Below the pieces are notes generated by a model. The model was given only the letters and a program-made list of their open reading frames with translations, had not been told where the DNA came from and did not search any database. Made by a program: the position numbers and the translations under genes. From the NCBI GenBank assembly GCA_964344935.1, contig CAYFPL010000003.1, forward strand, positions 372,001 to 436,000: a stretch of 64,000 bases of DNA, in the 5' to 3' direction. Source of the stretch: GCA-2731375 sp964344935. GTDB taxonomy: Bacteria > Pseudomonadota > Alphaproteobacteria > GCA-2731375. How positions within the stretch are numbered: the stretch's first letter is position 1; the number at the start of each line of letters is the position of its first letter. Below are positions 31,180 through 40,788 of this stretch, piece by piece.

Positions 31180-32457
31180 ATGGCGGGTCAATCAAGTTTC
31201 GAATCCAACAACGCAGTCATCAAATGGATCGAGTACCGGCTGCCGATCTTCAGTTTCATCAATAATTCCGTCGGTGCCGGCTATCCCACGCCGAAGAACC
31301 TGAATTATTGGTGGAACATGGGATCCCTGGCCGGGGTTCTGCTGGTGGTGCAGATCATCACGGGCATCATTCTGGCCATGCACTACACGCCGCATGCGAC
31401 CATGGCGTTCGACAGCACCGAACACATCATGCGGAATGTGAACTATGGCTGGCTGATGCGCTATATGCATGCCAACGGCGCTTCGTTCTTCTTTATCGTG
31501 GTCTATATCCACATCTTCCGCGGCATGTACTACGGCTCCTACAAGGCGCCGCGGGAAATTCTCTGGTGGATGGGTATCATCATTTTCATCCTCATGATGG
31601 CCACCGCCTTCATGGGCTATGTGCTGCCGTGGGGCCAGATGAGCTTCTGGGGCGCCACCGTGATCACCAACCTGTTCTCGGCCGTGCCCTGGATCGGCGA
31701 TGCCATCGTTACCTGGCTGTGGGGCGGCTTCTCGGTGGATCATCCCACCCTGAACAGGTTCTTCAGCCTGCATTACTTGCTGCCGTTCGTCATCTTTGGC
31801 GTGGTCTTTGTGCATCTCTGGGCCCTGCATCAGCACGGCTCCAACAATCCCCTGGGCATCGACCGCAAGGGGCCGCAGGACAGCATCCCCTTCCACCCCT
31901 ACTACACGGTGAAGGATCTGTACGGCATGGGTATCTTCGGCATCATTTTTGCCGTCGTATTGTTCTTCGCGCCCAACCTGATGGGCCATCCGGACAACTA
32001 CACCCCGGCCAACCCCCTGGTGACGCCGCCGCACATCGTGCCGGAATGGTACTTCCTGCCCTTCTACGCCATTCTGCGGGCGATCCCGGACAAGCTGTTG
32101 GGCGTGGTCGCCATGTTCGCGGCCATCTTCATCCTGTTCGTGCTGCCCTGGCTGGATACCTCCAAGGTCCGTTCGGCGCGCTTCCGGCCGGTCTATAAGA
32201 TGCTGTTCTGGGCCTTCTTCATCGATTGCCTGGTACTGGGATATGTGGGCGGCAATCCGCCGGAAGGCATGTTCATCGTACTTGGCCGTTTGGCCACCGC
32301 TTTGTATTTCCTGTTCTTCCTGGCCCTACCTTTCATCGGCTGGTTCGAACGGCCCAAGAAATTGCCGGATTCCATCGCCACGTCGGTGTTGGAAAGTAGC
32401 GGCGGCGGGGGCGGTGCGCCCGACGGTGCCCCGGCCAAGGCGGAGGATCGTGGCTGA
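31180..32457 (+). CDS. petB: Cytochrome bc1 complex, cytochrome b
   Basis: Core membrane subunit with hemes bL and bH, 425 residues and eight or so helices. Heme histidines are visible in MHYTPHATM, RYMHANGASF, FSLHYLLPF and VFVHLWALH, and the quinol-oxidation site has PPHIVPEWYFLPFYAILR (the PEWY motif). The C-terminus adds a short Gly/Ala-rich tail. It overlaps petC by one base (ATGC, TGATG). Feeds electrons from ubiquinol into cytochrome c1. Confidence 0.97.
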   Translation: MAGQSSFESNNAVIKWIEYRLPIFSFINNSVGAGYPTPKNLNYWWNMGSLAGVLLVVQIITGIILAMHYTPHATMAFDSTEHIMRNVNYGWLMRYMHANGASFFFIVVYIHIFRGMYYGSYKAPREILWWMGIIIFILMMATAFMGYVLPWGQMSFWGATVITNLFSAVPWIGDAIVTWLWGGFSVDHPTLNRFFSLHYLLPFVIFGVVFVHLWALHQHGSNNPLGIDRKGPQDSIPFHPYYTVKDLYGMGIFGIIFAVVLFFAPNLMGHPDNYTPANPLVTPPHIVPEWYFLPFYAILRAIPDKLLGVVAMFAAIFILFVLPWLDTSKVRSARFRPVYKMLFWAFFIDCLVLGYVGGNPPEGMFIVLGRLATALYFLFFLALPFIGWFERPKKLPDSIATSVLESSGGGGGAPDGAPAKAEDRG

Positions 32458-33227
32458 TGCGTAAACTCACACTTATCGCGGCGTTTGCGGCGCTGATTGC
32501 TTCACCCTTCGTTTCAACCGATGGCCATGCCGCCGGCGATGCGGATGCGCCCATGTCTATTAGTTGGAGCCATGGCGGCGTTTTCGGCACCTATGACCGC
32601 TCCGCCGTACAGCGTGGCCTGCAGGTCTACCGGGATGTTTGTGCCGGCTGTCACGGCTTGAAATACATCGCCTTCCGCAATCTGTTGGAGATCGGGCTGA
32701 GCGAGGACCAGGCCAAGGCCATTGCCGCAGAATACACCGTGATGGACGGCCCCAATGACGAAGGCGAAATGTTCGAGCGGTCGGGCAAGCTGTCGGACTA
32801 TATGCCTTCACCCTTCGACAATGAAAAGGCGGCGCGGGCCTCCAATAATGGCGCCTTCCCACCGGATCTATCGTTGATTGTGAAGGCCCGGCCGGGGGGC
32901 GAAAACTACATCTACTCCCTGTTAGTTGGCTATGCGGAGGCGCCCGACGGCGTCGAGTTGGGGGATGGGATGAGTTACAACCCCTATTTCCCCGGCCATC
33001 AGATTGCCATGGCCCCGCCTATTGAAGACGAAGCGGTGGAATATGCCGATGGCACTGCGCCGAGCAAGGAGCAGATCGCCAAGGACGTAGTCACCTTCCT
33101 GGCCTGGACGGCGGAACCGACCTTGGAGGCGCGCAAACAGATGGGTGTAAAGGTGGTCTTGTACCTGATCATCCTGACCATCGTGCTCTACATGGTGAAG
33201 CGCAAAGTCTGGTCGGACGTGCATTAG
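32457..33227 (+). CDS. petC: Cytochrome bc1 complex, cytochrome c1
   Basis: Periplasmic heme c subunit of 256 residues. It has a Sec signal (LIAAFAALIASPFVSTDGHA), the heme motif CAGCHGLKYI, the distal methionine in QIAMAPP and a C-terminal membrane anchor (VVLYLIILTIVLYMVKRKVW). Length is normal for alphaproteobacterial cytochrome c1. Last gene of petABC; the convergent deacetylase gene ends 21 bases away, and I see no strong terminator. Confidence 0.96.
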   Translation: MRKLTLIAAFAALIASPFVSTDGHAAGDADAPMSISWSHGGVFGTYDRSAVQRGLQVYRDVCAGCHGLKYIAFRNLLEIGLSEDQAKAIAAEYTVMDGPNDEGEMFERSGKLSDYMPSPFDNEKAARASNNGAFPPDLSLIVKARPGGENYIYSLLVGYAEAPDGVELGDGMSYNPYFPGHQIAMAPPIEDEAVEYADGTAPSKEQIAKDVVTFLAWTAEPTLEARKQMGVKVVLYLIILTIVLYMVKRKVWSDVH

Positions 33228-33248
33228 TTTTCGACGGCGAGCTGGATC

Positions 33249-34277
33249 CTAAGCGCCACCCGTTTCAAATCCGGAAAGAAACGCCAGCAGGTTGTCGGCC
33301 AATTCGTCGCACAAATAGCCGCCTTCCTGGACGATCAGGCTGGGTATGCCCAGGGCTCCAATAGCGCGGCCCATGCCGGCGAAACCATTCGTCGTGATCG
33401 ATAGGATGCCCAAGGGGTCGTTTTCCTGGGCATCCAGCCCCAGCGAGATCAGCAAATAGTCAGGGCTGAAGGCGGTAATCCTTGCCAGGGCCGCGTCAAG
33501 CGATTGCAGATAGTTGTGGTCTCCCGTGTCGGGGGGCAGCGGGATGTTTAGAGTATAGCCCTCGCCCGCGCCGTCTCCGGTTTCTTCCGCATATCCGGCG
33601 AAGTAGGGATAGAACACAGAGGGATCGCCGTGCAGGGAACAGAACAGCACGTCCGCCCTGTCATAGAAGATCCCCTGAGTGCCGTTGCCGTGATGCACAT
33701 CCACATCCAGGATCGCCACTTTCTCTGCCGCGCCGCGCATGTGCTGAGCGGCGATCGCCACGTTGTTGAGGAAACAAAACCCGCCCGCCAGATCGCTATA
33801 GGCATGGTGCCCCGGCGGCCGGCACAGGGCATAGGCGGATGCCGCCCCGTCCAAAACCAATTCGGCCGCGGTCAGGGCCACTTGAGCGGACGAAAGTGCA
33901 GCCTGCCAGGTGCCCGCACCAATCGGACAACCCATGTCTGAGACATAGTATCCGGCCTTGCCGACAATGGTTTCCGGACGTCCCCGCATGTGGCGGATGG
34001 GATGCGCATTGGGCACCATCGCGGGGGCGGCATCAGGCCGTTGCCGCCACTCTTCCAAGCCATGCTCCAGGAACTCCAGATAGCCGCCGTCGTGCACGGC
34101 GCGGACCGCATCCATGCCGTGGTCCCGCGGCGGCATGATTTCATAGCCCGCCTTCGCCACGGCGGCATGCAGCCTATGGGCCCGTTCGGGACATTCGGGC
34201 GCGGGCGCAATCCTGCCAGCAGCGATGAAATTCTCTGGGCTGTGTCGTTCGTGATCCGGGCTGAAAACAACCTGCAT
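33249..34277 (-). CDS. Histone-deacetylase-family amidohydrolase (acetylpolyamine type)
   Basis: Zinc-dependent deacetylase of 342 residues. Metal and active-site motifs are present: ALCRPPGHHAYSD, FLNNVAIAAQH, ILDVDVHHGNGTQ and the closing QEGGYLCDELADN. The long N-terminal part (VFSPDHERHSPENF) is that of acetylpolyamine amidohydrolases. It shares one base with the end of the upstream SDR gene (TGATG), so the two form an operon. It is only weakly related to the second deacetylase at 45.4 kb. Confidence 0.87.
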   Translation of the reverse strand: MQVVFSPDHERHSPENFIAAGRIAPAPECPERAHRLHAAVAKAGYEIMPPRDHGMDAVRAVHDGGYLEFLEHGLEEWRQRPDAAPAMVPNAHPIRHMRGRPETIVGKAGYYVSDMGCPIGAGTWQAALSSAQVALTAAELVLDGAASAYALCRPPGHHAYSDLAGGFCFLNNVAIAAQHMRGAAEKVAILDVDVHHGNGTQGIFYDRADVLFCSLHGDPSVFYPYFAGYAEETGDGAGEGYTLNIPLPPDTGDHNYLQSLDAALARITAFSPDYLLISLGLDAQENDPLGILSITTNGFAGMGRAIGALGIPSLIVQEGGYLCDELADNLLAFLSGFETGGA

Positions 34278-35029
34278 CAGACGTGTTGGCCGCCGTTAAT
34301 ATGAATTTCCGCCCCATTTACATAGCTGGACTGTTCCGTGCACAGGAAATAGATGGTCTTGGCAACTTCTTCCGGTGTGCCCAGGCGGCGCATGGGGATA
34401 GTGGGCGCCAGCAGTTCCTCGGTATCGGGGGAGAGGATCTCCGTCTTGATTTCGCCAGGTGCGATGGCGTTGACACGGACGCCCAGCGGCGCGAAATCCG
34501 AAGCCATTTCCCGGGTCAGCGAGGCCAGGGCCGCTTTCGATGTGGCATAGGCCGTGCCGGCAAACATATGCACCCGGCTGCCGGCGATGGAAGTCACGTT
34601 GACAACCGATCCCTGAGCCATCTCCAACTCATCCAACAGGCCGCGCGCCAGCATGATCGGGGCATAGAAATTGACTTGCGTCACCTGGGCCCAGGTCACC
34701 ATGTCCGTGGTCAGGGAGGAAAGACGATCGCCATTGTCCGACTTCGGCGAGATGCCCGCATTGTTGACCAGGGCATGCAGCGGACCACCGTCAAGGCGCA
34801 CCTTCAATTCCGCGATCCCCGCATCCACGTCGGCCGGATCGGCCAGATCGATCTGCAGATGATCCTCCGGCCCCGCCTCCCAGGGGCAATCCTCGGGAAA
34901 GGCCTGGCGGGAACAGGTGATGACCCGCCAGCCGGCCGAAGAGAACCGCTTTACCGTGGCATGGCCGATGCCCCGGCTGGCGCCGGTCAAAACAAGGGTA
35001 CGGCGGCTGTTAGCTGTGGTTTCACTCAT
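34277..35029 (-). CDS. SDR-family oxidoreductase
   Basis: Short-chain dehydrogenase of 250 residues. The nucleotide motif is LTGASRGIGHATV, the NNAG strand motif is LVNNAGISP, the catalytic serine lies in NVTSIAGSR, and the YxxxK pair in TAYATSKAALA. The C-terminal APGEIKTE segment is typical. It precedes and overlaps the deacetylase gene and is divergent from the VOC gene with an 83-base gap. Substrate unknown. Confidence 0.9.
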   Translation of the reverse strand: MSETTANSRRTLVLTGASRGIGHATVKRFSSAGWRVITCSRQAFPEDCPWEAGPEDHLQIDLADPADVDAGIAELKVRLDGGPLHALVNNAGISPKSDNGDRLSSLTTDMVTWAQVTQVNFYAPIMLARGLLDELEMAQGSVVNVTSIAGSRVHMFAGTAYATSKAALASLTREMASDFAPLGVRVNAIAPGEIKTEILSPDTEELLAPTIPMRRLGTPEEVAKTIYFLCTEQSSYVNGAEIHINGGQHV

Positions 35030-35112
35030 GACGGCTCCAATCTATCACCTTTCGCAGATAAGGTCTAAACTTCCCCTTTGAAAGGGGGCCGTGACGAAAG
35101 GGGGATTGAACG

Positions 35113-36063
35113 ATGTCCGTGATCAAAGTGAAGGAGCTTGCCTATGGGCGGCTGCGCGCCCCGGACCTGGACGCCATGGAGGAATTCCTTACCCACTTCG
35201 GCATGAGCCGGTCCGCGCGCACCGACGATGCTCTCTATATGCGGGGCACGGATTCCGCCCACCACATCCACATAACGGAGAAAGGCGAACCGGGTTTTAT
35301 CGGTTTTGCTTACCTTGCCGACAGCGAAGAAGACCTGGAGACGTTGTCCAAGCAGCCCGGCGCCTCCGCGGTAGAGGACATCGACGCGCCGGGCGGCGGC
35401 AGACGGGTTATTCTGACTGAACCGAACGGCTACCGTATCGAGGTGGTGCACGGCATCGAAACGCTGCCCGAAATCGAGCTGGCGCCGCGCGGTCTGCTCA
35501 ACAGCGGCGCCGAGCCGTTGCGTCGGGCCGGTGAACCTTTGCGTCTCGGCGAGTCACCGGCGCCCGTCAAACGCATTGGCCATGGTGTTCTGGCAACGCC
35601 GAAAGTTGTGGAGACGGCACAGTGGTTCCAGCATCACCTCGGTTTCTTGGTCTCTGACAATGTTTATGCCGGCAGTGAGGACAACATCATCGGTTCCTTC
35701 AATCGCTGCGACCGGGGCGCGGAATACACCGATCACCATGTCCTGTTCTGCATTCATATGGATCGGGCGGGCTTGAACCACCTGTCATTCGAGATCCCCG
35801 ACATTGATGCGGTCTTCAAAGATCATGAGTATCTGGCCGGCCTGAAGAAATACGAACATATGTGGGGCGTCGGCCGGCATCTTTTGGGTAGCCAGGTATT
35901 CGACTATTGGTGCGACCCCTGGGGCCATGCCCATGAACGCTGGGCCGATACCGATCGCATGAACGCAGACACCCCGCCCAACCTGATCGACGCGGAAACC
36001 GGCCTCTCAAGCCAATGGGGCGAGGGCGCGCCGGAGAAGTTCGTCAACCACGCCAGTCCGTAG
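35113..36063 (+). CDS. VOC-family protein, extradiol-dioxygenase-like
   Basis: Two-domain vicinal-oxygen-chelate protein of 316 residues. The N-terminal module starts ELAYGRLRAPDLDAMEEFL and the C-terminal module RIGHGVLATPKVVETAQWF. Metal ligand candidates are His in IGHGVL, His in AGLNHLSFEIP and Glu near the end of the second module (HERW). The two-module size is like catechol 2,3-dioxygenases, so aromatic-ring cleavage is possible. Alone on the plus strand; the next gene, tatD, converges. Confidence 0.82.
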   Translation: MSVIKVKELAYGRLRAPDLDAMEEFLTHFGMSRSARTDDALYMRGTDSAHHIHITEKGEPGFIGFAYLADSEEDLETLSKQPGASAVEDIDAPGGGRRVILTEPNGYRIEVVHGIETLPEIELAPRGLLNSGAEPLRRAGEPLRLGESPAPVKRIGHGVLATPKVVETAQWFQHHLGFLVSDNVYAGSEDNIIGSFNRCDRGAEYTDHHVLFCIHMDRAGLNHLSFEIPDIDAVFKDHEYLAGLKKYEHMWGVGRHLLGSQVFDYWCDPWGHAHERWADTDRMNADTPPNLIDAETGLSSQWGEGAPEKFVNHASP

Positions 36064-36072
36064 TAGAGACGT

Positions 36073-36852
36073 TCAGGCCGCCTTGCTGAAAAGGCGGCGG
36101 AAGTTGGTGGTGGTCAATTCGGCCACTTCGGCGCTGCCCATGCCGCGCAGTTCGGCCAGTTTCGCCGCCGTATGGGCGACAAAAGACGGTTCATTGTCTT
36201 TGCCCCGGTGCGGCACGGGCGCCAGATAGGGGGCGTCCGTCTCTACCAATAGGCGGTCGAGGGGCACTTCTATGGCCACTTCGCGTACCTCCTCGGCCTT
36301 CTTGAAGGTCAGGATGCCGCTGAAGGAGATGTAAAAGCCGATTTCGACGGCGGCGCGGGCCAGTTCCGGGCCGGAGGAAAAACAATGCATGACGCCGGGA
36401 AAGGCGCCCTTGTCGGTCTCTTCCCGCAGGATCGAAATCATCTCGTCATCCGCCGCCCGGCTGTGGACGATCAGGGGCAGGCCGGTTTCCCGCGACGCAG
36501 CGATGTGACGGCGGAACTGTTCTGCCTGGATCTCACGCGGGCTCTTGTCATAGTGGAAATCCAGGCCACTCTCGCCGATCCCAACAACCTTGTCATGGCC
36601 GGCCAGCTCCACCAGCCGCTCCGTGGTCAGTTTCGGCTCCTGGGCGGCATCGTGGGGGTGCAGGCCGACCGAGCAATAGACATTGTCGTAGCGTTCGGCG
36701 ATTTCCAGGATGGTGGGAAACCGTTCCACCCGGGTGCAGATTGTGACCATAGTGCCGATGCCCGCGTCGGCCGCCCGTGCCATGACGCCATCCAGATCAT
36801 CCCTTAGGGAGGGAAAATCCAGATGGCAATGGCTGTCGACCAGGGCGCTCAT
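36073..36852 (-). CDS. tatD: TatD-family metal-dependent DNase
   Basis: TIM-barrel hydrolase of 259 residues with a two-metal site: DSHCHLDF at the start, GIGESGLDFHY, the histidines in IVHSRAADDE and MHCFSSG, and the aspartate in LVETDAPYLAP. TatD proteins act in DNA repair and turnover. It overlaps metG by four bases (ATGA) and follows it, an order conserved in many bacteria (holB-metG-tatD). Confidence 0.94.
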   Translation of the reverse strand: MSALVDSHCHLDFPSLRDDLDGVMARAADAGIGTMVTICTRVERFPTILEIAERYDNVYCSVGLHPHDAAQEPKLTTERLVELAGHDKVVGIGESGLDFHYDKSPREIQAEQFRRHIAASRETGLPLIVHSRAADDEMISILREETDKGAFPGVMHCFSSGPELARAAVEIGFYISFSGILTFKKAEEVREVAIEVPLDRLLVETDAPYLAPVPHRGKDNEPSFVAHTAAKLAELRGMGSAEVAELTTTNFRRLFSKAA

Positions 36853-38402
36853 GCGTCGGCCTCGTCATCGCCGGCATAGCGAGGGAAGACACCCTGGGGT
36901 TTCGGCAGCGAGGTGCCTGGGCTGAGCATGTTGTCTTCGCCCAGATTGGCGAAATTACGCTGGTCCGCCGGGATCGCCAATTGATCCAGCATCTTTTCGG
37001 CAGCGTTGGGCACCACCGGCTGAGCCAGGATGGCCAGGTGGCGGATCACCTCGGCCAAAACATAGAGCACCGTCCCCATGCGCTCCGGGTCCGTTTTACG
37101 CAGGGCCCAAGGCGCCTGCGCATCCACATAGCGGTTGGCTTCGCCCACCACGTCCCACAATGCCGCCAGCGCCAGATGAATGGCCTGGACGTCCATATGC
37201 CCACGCATGGTGGCCAGCAATTCCCGCGCCTGCACCAGCAGGGCGGAATCGTCCACCACCAGCATGCCCGGGCTCGGTACCGCGCCGTCACAGTTCTTAT
37301 TGATCATGGACAGCACACGCTGGGCCAGATTACCGAAATCGTTGGCCAGATCGCTGTTCATGCGGTTAACCATGGCCGCATGGGAGAAATTGCCGTCGTT
37401 GCCGAACGGCAACTCCCGCATCAGGAAATAACGGGCCTGGTCCAGGCCGTACTTTTCGACGATATCCTGGGGCGGGATGAAATTGCCCAGGGACTTGGAC
37501 ATCTTCTGTCCTTCCACCGTCCACCAGCCGTGGGCGAAAATGCGTTTGGGCGGGGCAATGCCGGCAGACATCAGGAAGGCCGGCCAATAAACCGCATGAA
37601 AGCGCAGGATATCCTTGCCCACCATGTGCACATCCGCTGGCCAGAATGTCTTGAAGCTTTCCGAATCCTTATCGGGATAGCCGACGGCAGTCATGTAGTT
37701 GGTCAGGGCATCAACCCAGACATACATGATGTGATCGGCATCGCCCGGCACGGGCACGCCCCATTTGAATGAGGTGCGGGAGATGGAGAGATCCCGCAGG
37801 CCGCTCTTGACGAAACTGATGACCTCGTTGCGCCGGCTTATGGGCAGGATGCGGTTGGGGTCCTCGTCATAATAGGCCAGCAGGCGGTCTTGCCATTCGG
37901 AGAGGCGGAAGAAATAGCTGGGTTCCTCCACCCATTCCACCGGCGCGCCGGAGGGGGCCTGTTTTTCACCACCCGGTCCGTCCACCAACTCGTCCTCGGC
38001 GTAATAGGCCTCGTCCCGAACGGAATACCAGCCGGCATACTTATCCAGATAGATATCGCCGCTGTCGGCCATGGCCTGCCATATCGCCTGCGAAGCGCGC
38101 GCGTGCCGCTCTTCAGTGGTGCGGATAAAGCCGTCGTTAGAGAAATTCAGCAGAGGTGATAGGTCGCGGAAGTTCTGGCTTACCCGGTCGCAAAATGCCA
38201 GCGGATCGGTACCCTCAGCTTGGGCCGATTTCTCCACTTTTTGGCCGTGCTCGTCGGTGCCGGTCATGAACATCACGTTGCGGCCGTCCAGGCGCATGAA
38301 GCGCGCGATCACGTCACAGGCCAGCGTGGTGTACGCATGGCCGATATGGGGTTTGTCGTTGACGTAATAAATGGGCGTCGTGATGTAATAGGCCGCAGCC
38401 AT
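36849..38402 (-). CDS. metG: Methionyl-tRNA synthetase
   Basis: Class I synthetase of 517 residues. HIGH box is KPHIGHAYTT, and the KMSKS loop is GQKMSKSLGNF. The anticodon-binding helical domain follows. The C-terminal tRNA-binding domain of the long E. coli enzyme is absent, as in many alphaproteobacteria. The motif VWVDALTNYMTAVGYP marks the Met pocket. Co-transcribed with holB upstream (40-base gap) and tatD downstream. Confidence 0.96.
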   Translation of the reverse strand: MAAAYYITTPIYYVNDKPHIGHAYTTLACDVIARFMRLDGRNVMFMTGTDEHGQKVEKSAQAEGTDPLAFCDRVSQNFRDLSPLLNFSNDGFIRTTEERHARASQAIWQAMADSGDIYLDKYAGWYSVRDEAYYAEDELVDGPGGEKQAPSGAPVEWVEEPSYFFRLSEWQDRLLAYYDEDPNRILPISRRNEVISFVKSGLRDLSISRTSFKWGVPVPGDADHIMYVWVDALTNYMTAVGYPDKDSESFKTFWPADVHMVGKDILRFHAVYWPAFLMSAGIAPPKRIFAHGWWTVEGQKMSKSLGNFIPPQDIVEKYGLDQARYFLMRELPFGNDGNFSHAAMVNRMNSDLANDFGNLAQRVLSMINKNCDGAVPSPGMLVVDDSALLVQARELLATMRGHMDVQAIHLALAALWDVVGEANRYVDAQAPWALRKTDPERMGTVLYVLAEVIRHLAILAQPVVPNAAEKMLDQLAIPADQRNFANLGEDNMLSPGTSLPKPQGVFPRYAGDDEADA

Positions 38403-38442
38403 TGTCTCGTTCCTAACCTTGCAAACGCGCGCGAGCGGGGCG

Positions 38443-39525
38443 CTACTGGCGCGCGGTGCTTTGCAACGCCGTAAAGGCGCCGATCACCACCTGTTTGCGA
38501 TCCAGATTGACCCGCTCGGCCCGCATGGCCAAACCGCCGATCTTTTCCCATAGCTCGACCCAGCGATCAAGACCGGCTGCGCCGGTTAGGCGGCGGGCCA
38601 AGTCGGCCTCGCCCGCCACAGCATCTTCAAAACCGCCAGCGGATGCGCCGCCGCGCGCCAGGCGGGACAACCAAAGGCGCACCAAATCAATCCAGACCCG
38701 ATAGGCCTCTTCATTATTGGCGCGGTTCAATCGATCGCCCAGGGCATGAACGGCCGCAAAATCTAACTCCGGTAGATCCTGCACCATGCCCAATAGTTCA
38801 CCATAGACCTCGAGACCGCCCTCCGTCGCCATGGCCAGGGCGCGGCCTGGGCTGCCTTCGGCCAGGCGCACTAGGCCCAGGCGTTCGTCCGCGTCCAGTT
38901 CCGGATCCTGCTGTGCCAGAACCGTAACCGCGTCCTCTTCCGACAGCGGCCGTAGGACCAGATGCCGGCAGCGGGATCGGATGGTCGCCAGCAGGCGGCC
39001 CGGGGCATGACTGACCAGCAGCAATAAACTGTTCGCCGGCGGTTCTTCCAACACCTTCAACAGGGCGTTGGCAGCGTTGGGGTTCATTTCTTCGGCCCCG
39101 TCGATGATGGCGATGCGCCAACCGCCTTCTGCCGCCGTCATGGCAAAGAATTGACCCAAGCTACGGATCTGATCGACCACGATTTCGCCGCGCAACTTCT
39201 TGGTACGCTCGTTGACTTCCCGCTCGACGATACGCAGATCGCCGTGACCCCCCGCCAGTACGCGGCGGAAGATGGGATGGTCAGGCGCCATATGCAGGCT
39301 GTCGGGCGGGCCGAACAGGCCGCCGCCGTGTTCTGCGGCGAACTGGAAACGGGCCATGCGATAGGCCAGGGTCATTTTGCCGATGCCGCGGGGCCCGGAT
39401 ATCAGCCAGGCATGGGGCATCCGCCCAACCGCCGCCGTGTCCAAAAAGGACCGCTCGGCCCTGTCGTGTCCGATCAGTTCGGCGGTGGCGGCCGGCCCTG
39501 TGGGCGTTTCGGTTTGTTCCGCCAC
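38443..39525 (-). CDS. holB: DNA polymerase III subunit delta'
   Basis: Clamp-loader subunit of 360 residues with AAA+ fold. The P-loop is ISGPRGIGKMTLAYR, the sensor and Walker B region is WRIAIIDGAEEMNPNAANAL, followed by KVLEEPPANSLLLLVSHAP and the SRC motif in IRSRCRHLVLRPL. All are standard for alphaproteobacterial HolB. It begins seven bases after dac; the thymidylate kinase gene tmk, which often lies in this spot, is missing. Confidence 0.92.
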   Translation of the reverse strand: MAEQTETPTGPAATAELIGHDRAERSFLDTAAVGRMPHAWLISGPRGIGKMTLAYRMARFQFAAEHGGGLFGPPDSLHMAPDHPIFRRVLAGGHGDLRIVEREVNERTKKLRGEIVVDQIRSLGQFFAMTAAEGGWRIAIIDGAEEMNPNAANALLKVLEEPPANSLLLLVSHAPGRLLATIRSRCRHLVLRPLSEEDAVTVLAQQDPELDADERLGLVRLAEGSPGRALAMATEGGLEVYGELLGMVQDLPELDFAAVHALGDRLNRANNEEAYRVWIDLVRLWLSRLARGGASAGGFEDAVAGEADLARRLTGAAGLDRWVELWEKIGGLAMRAERVNLDRKQVVIGAFTALQSTARQ

Positions 39526-39532
39526 GCGCCGG

Positions 39533-40693
39533 CTACTTCGAGGGGCTGCCGAACAGCAGGTGTTCGAATGCCGTGCCCAGGCGGCCCACGATGCCCTTGC
39601 GGCCCACGTCCGCCCCAGCGATCAGGGGCCGTTCGATGGTCGTCATGTTCGGCGCCTCGATACGCAAGGTGGCCACCGACTGGCCCTTGGCGATGGGCGC
39701 AGGCAGGGGCCCCACATAGTTGACGCTGACCTTCATGGCCCTGCGAGCCCGGCGCGGAATGATGATGGTCAGGGGTTCCTCGATCAACAGCGGCACGGTC
39801 GCCTCATCACCCAGCCAGACCGTGGCATCGGAAACAACTTCGCCCGCCTTGAACAGCGGGTAATTGCCGAACTCCCGGAAGCCCCAGGCCAGAAGCCGTT
39901 GGGATTCGCGGCTGCGTTGGTTGACGCTCTTCAGACCGTTGACCACCAAATCCAAGCGCCGCCCCTTGCGCACGGCGGAGGCAACCAAGCCGTAGCCAGC
40001 AGCTTCGGTATGGCCTGTCTTTAGCCCATCGGCGCCGACGTTCTTATAGAGCAGGGGATTACGATTACCCTGGCGGATCTTTGAATAGGTGAAACTGCGC
40101 TCGGCGAACATGGGGTAGTACTGCGGAAAACGTTTGATGATTTCTCGCGTCAAAAGGGCCAGATCCTTTGCTGTTGTCACGTGTTCCGGATGCGGCCAGC
40201 CGGAGGAGTTGACGAAATGGCTGTCCAGCATGCCCAACTCCCGGGCCGTCTCGTTCATCAGGGTGGCGAAAGAAGCCTCGTCGCCACCGATCCCCTCTGC
40301 AACCACGATGCAGGCGTCGTTGCCGGACTGGATGATGATGCCCCGGATCAAGTCGGCGATCTTGACCTCTGTGTCCACGCGCACGAACATTTTCGAACCG
40401 CCCATGCGCCAGGCCTTTTTGCTGACATAGAATGTGTCCTCCATGTCCAGGCCGCCAGAGGCGAGGCGGTCGAACAGGATATAGAGCGTCATCAACTTCG
40501 ACATGGAAGAAGGCGGCATGGACTGTTCGGCATTTTTCTCGAAAAGCACCGTGCCCGTGGCGTGGTCGACCAGGATCGCCTGTTTCGCCGGCGTCTCCAT
40601 CATTACCTGGGCCTGTGCGGCAAAAGCAGCCAGCGCGGCCATTGCCAGCAATGTCAATCCGATGAATGTCCGCTTCACGCCCCTACCCCGCAT
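39533..40693 (-). CDS. dac: D-alanyl-D-alanine carboxypeptidase (PBP5/6 family)
   Basis: Serine peptidase that trims pentapeptide side chains in peptidoglycan. The 386-residue protein has a signal (FIGLTLLAMAALAAFAAQAQ), the SxxK motif at Ser63-Lys66 (PSSMSKLM), SGN in IIQSGNDAC and KTG in GLKTGHTEAAG. The C-terminal beta domain ends with a short amphipathic tail for membrane contact. ATG 40693 places the signal peptide correctly; the frame is open further upstream. Confidence 0.93.
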   Translation of the reverse strand: MRGRGVKRTFIGLTLLAMAALAAFAAQAQVMMETPAKQAILVDHATGTVLFEKNAEQSMPPSSMSKLMTLYILFDRLASGGLDMEDTFYVSKKAWRMGGSKMFVRVDTEVKIADLIRGIIIQSGNDACIVVAEGIGGDEASFATLMNETARELGMLDSHFVNSSGWPHPEHVTTAKDLALLTREIIKRFPQYYPMFAERSFTYSKIRQGNRNPLLYKNVGADGLKTGHTEAAGYGLVASAVRKGRRLDLVVNGLKSVNQRSRESQRLLAWGFREFGNYPLFKAGEVVSDATVWLGDEATVPLLIEEPLTIIIPRRARRAMKVSVNYVGPLPAPIAKGQSVATLRIEAPNMTTIERPLIAGADVGRKGIVGRLGTAFEHLLFGSPSK

Positions 40694-40788
40694 GGTCTCG
40701 ATTACGCCGGCCAAACTAGGATCGAAATATAGCGAATTTGTGGCGTGGCGGGAGAGGCCCGGCAAAAAATTTTGCGTTATGGGGCCGA

